Part shown: piece after piece, positions 24,680 through 30,117 of the stretch
How the letters are laid out: each line of letters starts with the position of its first letter
How positions within the stretch are numbered: the stretch's first letter is position 1
Assembly: GCA_044426355.1 (NCBI GenBank)
Contig: JAWXUO010000023.1
Location: forward strand, 1 to 30,117
Direction: 5' to 3'
From: CAYJLC01 sp044426355
GTDB lineage: Bacteria; Bacillota; Clostridia; Oscillospirales; Butyricicoccaceae
Length of the DNA stretch: 30,117 nt
Translations under genes and position numbers: made by a program
The notes under the pieces: model-generated
The model's input: only the letters and a program-made list of their open reading frames with translations
What the model was told of the DNA's origin: nothing
Database searches by the model: none

Positions 24680-24861
24680 TTTAAGGCAACGCCTCACAAC
24701 TAATGGCTCACGCCTTAATAGTCAACTTTTTTACAAATTTTACGTAACGTCGCATAAAAATCACTTGCAAGACGAAAGTATTGCTACGTAATTTTTGCAC
24801 AAATTAACGAAAAATTTATCTATAAAATTTAACTATTATAGTTATGAGGAGTTGCCTTAAA
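24680..24861 (+). ncRNA. Candidate structured leader RNA or small inverted-repeat element
   Basis: TTTAAGGCAACGCCTC (24680-24695) and GAGGAGTTGCCTTAAA (24846-24861) are complementary at 15 of 16 positions and enclose 150 nt. Inside are a hairpin TTACGTA/TACGTAA (24740-24746 and 24785-24791) with inner CGTC/GACG, and TAACTA-TTA-TAGTTA (24830-24844). The 5' arm can instead pair locally, TTAAGGC (24681-24687) with GCCTTAA (24712-24718), so two exclusive folds exist. After the element, GGACT (24864-24868) can pair with AGTCC (24897-24901), which overlaps the ribosome-binding site AGAAGGAG. I recognise no Rfam class. Terminal inverted repeats next to TTAA on both sides also fit a miniature transposable element. 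Confidence 0.45.
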
Positions 24862-24908
24862 AAGGACTTATTACATATTAAAAGAACTTTAGAAGGAGTC
24901 CAAAAAAT

Positions 24909-25964
24909 ATGAAAAAAATTGTAGCAATATTACCATCTTTAAATCCAGATAAAAATCTAAAAGAAGTAGTTAACACTCTTGTTTTAGAAGGTTTTGAAAA
25001 TATTTTAGTTATAAATGATGGAAGCGATGAAAAATATGACAAATATTTTAATGAACTTATGGATTTTCCTGAGTGTACTTTGCTAAAACACGAAGTAAAT
25101 CAAGGAAAAGGCGAAGCTTTGAAAACAGCATTTAGACATTTTAAAGAAAATTTTAGTAGTGATGAATTTGCAGGTGTTGTAACAGCAGACGCTGATGGAC
25201 AACATTTAGCAAAAGATATTAAAAAATGTGCAGAGTCCATGCTCGAAAATCCTAATTCTCTTATTTTTGGGGTTCGTGATTTTAACGAAGAACACGTTCC
25301 TCCTAAGAGTAGAATAGGAAATAAAACTACTACACAAATAATTAAATTGCTATTTGGCAAAAAAATTATAGATACTCAAACAGGTTTGCGTGGTATAAAT
25401 TATGAGCATATAGATATATTTTTAGAAGAACAAGGTTCTCGTTTTGAATACGAAATAAATATGTTAATATGTGCTTTAAATATGGATATAAACATTGTTC
25501 AAGTGCCTATAGAAACAGTTTATTACGAAAATAATAGACAAACGCATTTTAATCCTATAAAAGACTCTATTAAAATATATAAAGTTATTTTAGCATCTTT
25601 TTTTAGATATATAGTTGTAGCTTTTGTATGCTTTTTTATAGACCAAGGCTTGTTTAATATATTTTTGTTTTTTGCAAATATTGCAAGTTCGACATTTTTT
25701 TCGAGAATAATATCGGCTATTATAAATTTTAAATTAAACAAAGACTATGTTTTTAAAAACAAAAATGTAAAAGATAACAGTCTTTTGATAAAATATGCAG
25801 TACTTTGCGTAGTTCAAATGGTGCTTTCGGCTACAGCTACAACAGTTTTATTCAATCTTACAAAGAATAATGTATCAATTATAAAAATCCTTGTGGATTT
25901 ATGTTTGTTTGTAATAAATTATATAATACAAAAATTATATATATTTAAAGGTGAACGAAAATGA
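24909..25964 (+). CDS. GT2 glycosyltransferase fused to a GtrA-like membrane domain
   Basis: The 351-residue fusion has an N-terminal GT-A domain of the dolichol-phosphate-mannose-synthase type, with NDGSD near residue 36, the metal-binding segment TADADGQH near 93, and DTQTGLRG. From about residue 229 there are four hydrophobic helices of the GtrA type, ending YIFKGERK. Such proteins load a sugar onto polyprenyl phosphate, and the GtrA part is thought to help flip the lipid-linked sugar. The stop overlaps the next start (ATGA), so the GT-C protein is the likely user of the product. Its 5' leader is unusual (24680-24901). Confidence 0.88.
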   Translation: MKKIVAILPSLNPDKNLKEVVNTLVLEGFENILVINDGSDEKYDKYFNELMDFPECTLLKHEVNQGKGEALKTAFRHFKENFSSDEFAGVVTADADGQHLAKDIKKCAESMLENPNSLIFGVRDFNEEHVPPKSRIGNKTTTQIIKLLFGKKIIDTQTGLRGINYEHIDIFLEEQGSRFEYEINMLICALNMDINIVQVPIETVYYENNRQTHFNPIKDSIKIYKVILASFFRYIVVAFVCFFIDQGLFNIFLFFANIASSTFFSRIISAIINFKLNKDYVFKNKNVKDNSLLIKYAVLCVVQMVLSATATTVLFNLTKNNVSIIKILVDLCLFVINYIIQKLYIFKGERK

Positions 25965-27760
25965 GTGCAATAATACCATTTTTGGTAATTTCTGTAGCGA
26001 GTGTAGTAGGGGTTGTTTTTTTCGAAAAAAGATACGAAGAAAATTTACACCTAAGCATGCTTTCTATAATGTTTATGATGTATTGTTTTGGTATATCAGG
26101 TCGGTTACTTCTTGGCGTATATGTAACTACAGGAATTATTATAGCAATTTACGGACTAGCTCTTTTTAAAGTTATAACAGATGGAAATTATAAGCAAATT
26201 ATAAAAAGAACTCTAACACCTGGATTTTTTATCTTTGTAGTTCTTTATATATTGTGTTTGAGAACAAATTTTGGTATGCATGCTTTAACGTGGGACGAGT
26301 TTTCACATTGGTGTGACACCGTAAAAATCATGTATACAACTGATGCTTTAGGGATAGATATGGCATATTATCCGTCTTATCCACATTATCCACCAGGAGT
26401 TTCTTTATTACAATATCTTATTTTAAAATTAGATGGTTCGTTTACAGAATGGTTGATATTTTTTACCCAAAAAATATTCGTTTTAAGCTTAGGTATGCCT
26501 TTTATAAAAAAAGATATAAAAATACACGAAGCTATTATCACAACTTTAATACTATTTTTTGGACCATCAATGTTCAACTGGGAATTTTATGTAACAACTT
26601 ATATAGATATAATGCTAGGTATAGTTTTTGGGTTTACCGTTGCAATAATTGCACTAAAGGACTTAAACAAATTTGATAATTTATTAACAGTTTGTCTTTC
26701 TATTTTTGCACTTTGTATAATAAAAGAAGCAGGTACTATTTTTGCAATATTAGCTTGCGTATTACTTGTTATAGAAATATTAAGAACAAATATGAGCAAT
26801 TTACTTCTTACACCGACTATTTTTTCACTAGTTTTTCCTCTTTTAAGCTGGGAAATTGTAACAAGCCATTTAACAACAACAAGTGCTACATCAGGTGGTA
26901 TATCTCTAAATGCAATCAAAAATTTTGGAAAAACAGCTGATACAGCATATCAAAATGATACTATTACTATATTTATAAATAAATTTACCAAAGAAGCTTT
27001 AGATTTTGGAAATTTTGAAGCAACTCATTTTATAATGCTCGTTTTTATAATCATTTTAGGTGTTGTATTAATGATAAATGGCGATAAAAAACGAAAAATC
27101 GCAATAAAAGGTATGATTATAACCATCGTAATATATATTTTAGGGTTACTCATATCATATTTATTCTATTTTACATCTTATGATGCACTAAGACTTGCCT
27201 CTTTTGATAGATATATGACCATTGTCTACGCAGGTTTTAGTATGTATGCTATATATCAAGTTATATATGTCTACGAAAAGTGGTATGCATATGTTGCAGG
27301 CTTGTGTATTGTTATGTGTTTTATAAAACAAGAGGACACAGAAAACCTATGGGATAGGGTATATGTTCAAAAATCTACAGAATATCGCTCGAATTTAGTA
27401 GAACTTGTATCAAATTTTCAAAGTGTGCAAAATGATGATTTATACGAAAGTGTTTTGCTTATCGAACAAAACACGCAAGGGCTGAATAATCGCAAAATGA
27501 AATTTTTATTACGTCCAGATAATATAATTTTTACGTATCTAAGCAGTTTTGGAGAACCATATAGCGACGCTGATATATGGACAAGCAACAAAACCTCAGA
27601 AGAATTTTTAAGTTTTGTGCAAATGCATTATGATTATATAATTATACTTTCGATAGATGAGCAATTTATAAATACCTATAGTGAAGTTTTTTATGACCCG
27701 AGCAGTCTAGAAAATGGTGCTATTTACAAAGTTGATAACGTAATAGAGAGAATATATTAA
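25961..27760 (+). CDS. GT-C-like polytopic membrane glycosyltransferase (putative)
   Basis: The 599-residue protein has about 11 membrane helices and a C-terminal extracytoplasmic domain (about 460-599). The first large loop holds HALTWDEFSHW (about 107-117), with an acidic pair D112/E113 where GT-C enzymes keep their catalytic acids. YPPGVSLLQYL follows near residue 143, the wording common in polyprenyl-phosphate-sugar-using transferases. By inference it moves the sugar made by the upstream GT2-GtrA protein onto a surface polymer or protein. The ATG overlaps the previous stop codon (ATGA). The family is seen from the topology and motif; the acceptor is unknown. Confidence 0.7.
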   Translation: MSAIIPFLVISVASVVGVVFFEKRYEENLHLSMLSIMFMMYCFGISGRLLLGVYVTTGIIIAIYGLALFKVITDGNYKQIIKRTLTPGFFIFVVLYILCLRTNFGMHALTWDEFSHWCDTVKIMYTTDALGIDMAYYPSYPHYPPGVSLLQYLILKLDGSFTEWLIFFTQKIFVLSLGMPFIKKDIKIHEAIITTLILFFGPSMFNWEFYVTTYIDIMLGIVFGFTVAIIALKDLNKFDNLLTVCLSIFALCIIKEAGTIFAILACVLLVIEILRTNMSNLLLTPTIFSLVFPLLSWEIVTSHLTTTSATSGGISLNAIKNFGKTADTAYQNDTITIFINKFTKEALDFGNFEATHFIMLVFIIILGVVLMINGDKKRKIAIKGMIITIVIYILGLLISYLFYFTSYDALRLASFDRYMTIVYAGFSMYAIYQVIYVYEKWYAYVAGLCIVMCFIKQEDTENLWDRVYVQKSTEYRSNLVELVSNFQSVQNDDLYESVLLIEQNTQGLNNRKMKFLLRPDNIIFTYLSSFGEPYSDADIWTSNKTSEEFLSFVQMHYDYIIILSIDEQFINTYSEVFYDPSSLENGAIYKVDNVIERIY

Positions 27761-27762
27761 AA

Positions 27763-27793
27763 AAAGGTACATAGTTTTAAACTATGTACCTTT
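27763..27793. terminator. Bidirectional terminator between the GT-C and SLH genes
   Basis: AAAGGTACATAGT (27763-27775) pairs with ACTATGTACCTTT (27781-27793). The T-run is better on the minus strand (seven T), so it mainly serves the SLH gene and probably also ends the glycosyltransferase transcript. Confidence 0.8.
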
Positions 27794-27805
27794 AAATTTT
27801 TGGTT

Positions 27806-29869
27806 TTATTCTTCTTCTGTAGTTATAACCTTAGCTAAAATTACTACATTATTTCCTGGCATTGTAAATGTGTCATTCGTTAATGTTATAATATTAAAAG
27901 CTGTGTCAAGAATTGTTATATCTAATTCAGTTAGATCATAATCTTCGTTAGCTGTAATTACAACTTCGTCACCAATTTGAGCAGTTTTAGTAGAAACTGT
28001 TACAAAATCTTCATCAAAAGAAATAGTATAAGTCGCTTTAACGAAAGTAGCCGAAATTATAATATTGCTAGATGGCATAGTAATTTCGTTATTTGTAAGA
28101 GGAATAACAACTCCGTCAGCGTCTGTAACCGTTAAAGAAGAAAGAGTATATCCTTCAGCTGGTTCTGTAGTAACAGATACTGTATCGCCAGTGTTTGAGT
28201 ATGTTGTAGTTGTTACTATAGTGCCATTTTCAGCATTTTTTATTATTTCATACGTATTTTTAGAAAAAGTAGCAGAAATGGTTACATTTGAGCTTGGCAT
28301 TGTAAAAGTTTGATTAGTTACAGGTATAACTTCGTTATTTGCATCTTTAACAGATAAACTAGAAAGTGTATAACCATTTATAGAAGATGGTGTTAACGTT
28401 ATTAAATCGCCTATGTATGCAGTACTCGAAGATACTTCGATAGTGCCATTTTCGTCAGTTGGAGTAGTTATTGTATATGATTTTTTAACAAAAGAAACGG
28501 AAATAAAAACATCACTTGCAGGCATTTCAAAAGTATAATCAGAAATTGAAATAGCATTTTTATCAGAGTCTACAACAGATAGGGAAGAAAGAACATAACC
28601 TTCATCTGGAGTTAAAATTATAGTAATAGTTTCATCTTCATCTGCATTTGAGTGGCTAAATGTTACATATCCGTTTGTAATATCAGTATCACTTGTTATA
28701 GCATATTCGCCTTCTGTTTCTGGAGTTGTTGGTATTTCGTCTTCAACTTCCGTTTCAACATTTAACTCTGTGTCAGAAGCATATGCATCTCCGTTTACTA
28801 TAGAACTTGAATTAAGCACAAGTTCTGCAACGCTTCCGTCTATTGTAATATCTGAACCTAAAACATTATTTGTAATAGAATCAAAATCACCGATAAATTC
28901 AAAAATTTCACCATCATTTATAGTTATTTCATTAATAGTTCCTGTAAATTCAGATGTTTCTATAATAGCATTTTCGTCTAGTTCCATTACAAAGATAGAA
29001 GTTTTACCACTTAAAACAACACGAACAGAATCTTGAACTTTAGATACTAAAACCTCGCCTAAAACAGTAACATCATTTAGATAGATAGAGTTTTCGCCAC
29101 CACCTTTAATGATTATATCGCCATAAACAGTAACATTATCTAAGTAAACTTCGCCATCGCCAATACCTTCTGCTAAAATCAAATCGCCTTTAATTGTCAT
29201 GTCAGATAAAGTTGCTTCATCTGAATTTACAACAACATTACCGTCTACATTTTCAGAATATTCTTCACTATCGTTTAATAATAAAGCTATAGCACGGTCT
29301 AAAATTGCAACAAATTCAGCACGTTCGATATAAGCCGATGGGTCAAATGTGTTGTCTGGTCTACCGTTTACGATACCAGCTTGACTTAAATATGCTACAG
29401 AATTTAAAGCCCATGAGCTAATATCTAAATTATCAGAAAACCCAGTAGATGTATAATTGCTAGTGTCAAAATGCATTGCACGACATATCATAACAGATGC
29501 TTCTTCACGAGTTATATTATCAGTTGGACGAATATTTACACCATCACCTAAGATAATTCCTGCATAATTTGCTTTAAGTACAGAAGTTGTATAATAATAG
29601 TTATCTAAATCAGCAAAAACATTGTTGCCATATAGCTCATAACCCATTACTCTATCTAATATTAAAGCGACATCTCCTCTAATGATATTGTTTGATGGAT
29701 AAAATAAATTGCTATAACCATTAACAATATTTAAGTCTGCCCATTTTTCGATAGAATCTTTCGCCCAGTGACTACTAGTGTCAGTGAATGATGTGGTAGC
29801 GTGTACTGATTGTGAAAACATACTCATAATCATACAGCTTGCAAGTGTTGTTGCCATTAGCTTTTTCAT
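27806..29869 (-). CDS. Surface protein: 3 SLH domains, beta-repeat region, InlB-type repeats
   Basis: The 687-residue secreted protein has a signal peptide ending near VHA24. Three S-layer homology domains follow (about residues 27-185; for example FTDTSSHWAKDSIEKWADLNIVNGY), which bind pyruvylated secondary cell-wall polymer. A region at about 200-370 with recurring TIKGDLIL and VYGDIII units suggests a beta-solenoid. An acidic linker (about 372-390, EVEDEIPTTPETEGE) leads to four imperfect repeats of about 70 residues, each with a GYTLSSLxVxDA and xTFTMPSSNVxISATF core, the divergent InlB B-repeat pattern. The role is structural or adhesive at the S-layer. RBS GGGAG and the promoter at 29940-29968 lie upstream. 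Confidence 0.9.
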   Translation of the reverse strand: MKKLMATTLASCMIMSMFSQSVHATTSFTDTSSHWAKDSIEKWADLNIVNGYSNLFYPSNNIIRGDVALILDRVMGYELYGNNVFADLDNYYYTTSVLKANYAGIILGDGVNIRPTDNITREEASVMICRAMHFDTSNYTSTGFSDNLDISSWALNSVAYLSQAGIVNGRPDNTFDPSAYIERAEFVAILDRAIALLLNDSEEYSENVDGNVVVNSDEATLSDMTIKGDLILAEGIGDGEVYLDNVTVYGDIIIKGGGENSIYLNDVTVLGEVLVSKVQDSVRVVLSGKTSIFVMELDENAIIETSEFTGTINEITINDGEIFEFIGDFDSITNNVLGSDITIDGSVAELVLNSSSIVNGDAYASDTELNVETEVEDEIPTTPETEGEYAITSDTDITNGYVTFSHSNADEDETITIILTPDEGYVLSSLSVVDSDKNAISISDYTFEMPASDVFISVSFVKKSYTITTPTDENGTIEVSSSTAYIGDLITLTPSSINGYTLSSLSVKDANNEVIPVTNQTFTMPSSNVTISATFSKNTYEIIKNAENGTIVTTTTYSNTGDTVSVTTEPAEGYTLSSLTVTDADGVVIPLTNNEITMPSSNIIISATFVKATYTISFDEDFVTVSTKTAQIGDEVVITANEDYDLTELDITILDTAFNIITLTNDTFTMPGNNVVILAKVITTEEE

Positions 29870-29883
29870 ATAAACTCCCTTTC

Positions 29884-29898
29884 ACCACGTATTATGTG
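29884..29898 (-). repeat. Short inverted repeat in the SLH gene 5' untranslated region
   Basis: CCACGTATTATGTGG lies just before the RBS in the leader of the SLH gene. It forms a small hairpin that could affect ribosome access. Confidence 0.45.
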
Positions 29899-29939
29899 GT
29901 CTATAAAATTATAAATACTTTTGTAAAATATTGTATAAT

Positions 29940-29968
29940 ATTATAGCATAAAAAATATCTAAAATCAA
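29940..29968 (-). promoter_or_regulatory. Promoter of the SLH protein gene
   Basis: On the minus strand: TTGATT (29968-29963), 17-nt spacer, TATAAT (29945-29940), 70 nt before the ATG. Confidence 0.8.
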
Positions 29969-30017
29969 GCTGTGTGTAAGTGTTAAAAAACACTTTTATG
30001 TAAGTGTATAATACATA

Positions 30018-30064
30018 TTGGACAAAAAATAAAAAAAGAAAGATAATACAAAATCTGTTATAAT
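30018..30064 (+). promoter_or_regulatory. Possible promoters of the gene at the window edge
   Basis: TTGGAC (30018-30023), 18-nt spacer, GATAAT (30042-30047). Alternatively there is an extended -10, TGTTATAAT (30056-30064), without a good -35. Either would give a short leader before ATG 30107. Confidence 0.4.
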
Positions 30065-30106
30065 AGAGTAACAACACACAACCATACAGAAAAGGAATTA
30101 TCTTTC

Positions 30107-30117
30107 ATGAATAGTAT
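30107..30117 (+). CDS. Start of an unknown gene, cut by the window edge
   Basis: ATG 30107 follows AAAGGAA (30091-30097) by nine bases. Only MNS and part of a fourth codon (AT) are visible, so no function can be given. A 10-bp inverted repeat (GAAAGATAAT at 30038-30047, ATTATCTTTC at 30097-30106) flanks the promoter and the start codon, which might be an operator or an insertion-sequence feature. Confidence 0.4.

Noticed and set aside
24603..24791. 62-codon open reading frame before the glycosyltransferase
   Set aside because: It begins inside the preceding terminator stem, has no RBS, overlaps the promoter and the structured element, and its translation resembles no protein I know.
24680..24861. 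c-di-GMP, cobalamin, TPP or other known riboswitch
   Set aside because: I found none of the conserved core motifs I would expect for these classes; the element is left unclassified.
28065..29036. Open frames on the plus strand opposite the SLH gene (28065-28313 and 28770-29036)
   Set aside because: They are antisense shadows of a repetitive Ser/Thr/Val-rich gene with no RBS or promoter. The minus-strand protein has signal peptide and domains.

Overview
The window is AT-rich DNA from a Gram-positive, probably strictly anaerobic bacterium, best read as a member of the class Clostridia. The reasons are strong AGGAGG ribosome-binding sites, promoters of the form TTGACA-N17-TATAAT, tight operons closed by hairpin/T-run terminators, a secreted protein with three S-layer homology domains, and oxygen-sensitive 2-hydroxyacyl-CoA dehydratase-type iron-sulfur enzymes. 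No rRNA, tRNA, CRISPR array or complete mobile element is visible. I cannot name the species.

Region 1 (1-4019) is the 3' part of an operon: a membrane polyferredoxin cut by the window edge, a single-subunit 2-hydroxyacyl-CoA dehydratase-like (double-cubane-type) protein, its ATP-dependent activase, a DsbD/UreH-like membrane protein with a cysteine-rich loop, and an exported single-pass protein with a lysine-rich tail. It looks like a redox module rather than a fermentation pathway and is one of the two strongest candidates for an undescribed system. A divergent aspartate-dehydrogenase-like gene follows (4056-4802), then, in convergent orientation, a putative heavy-metal/manganese exporter (4854-5702) whose promoter overlaps a palindrome.

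Region 2 (5875-9914) holds two tandem paralogous membrane c-di-GMP proteins, each with about 7 TM segments, a degenerate GGDEF and an apparently intact EAL domain.

Region 3 (9931-21563) contains two neighbouring transcription units whose leaders share one layout: TTGACA-N17-(-10)-23 nt-ACAAAG, then a hairpin ending in TTTTCTTTT. The first unit is a MATE exporter plus an aminotransferase. The second is an eight-gene operon: D-2-hydroxyacid dehydrogenase, HisC-like aminotransferase, cytidylate-kinase-like protein, then oppB-C-D-F-A. The second leader carries two terminator-like hairpins in tandem. The shared leader suggests joint control, by attenuation or antitermination, of a peptide/amino-acid/2-oxo-acid module.

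Region 4 (21609-24606) has a Fic-family protein with an intact active site and inhibitory motif, followed by a second HisC-like aminotransferase closely related to the one in the opp operon, then a lone alpha/beta hydrolase.

Region 5 (24634-29968) has a possible structured leader RNA (or a miniature inverted-repeat element) before a GT2-GtrA fusion and a GT-C-like membrane protein. These converge on a large SLH surface protein with InlB-type repeats. The last bases (30107-30117) start another gene.
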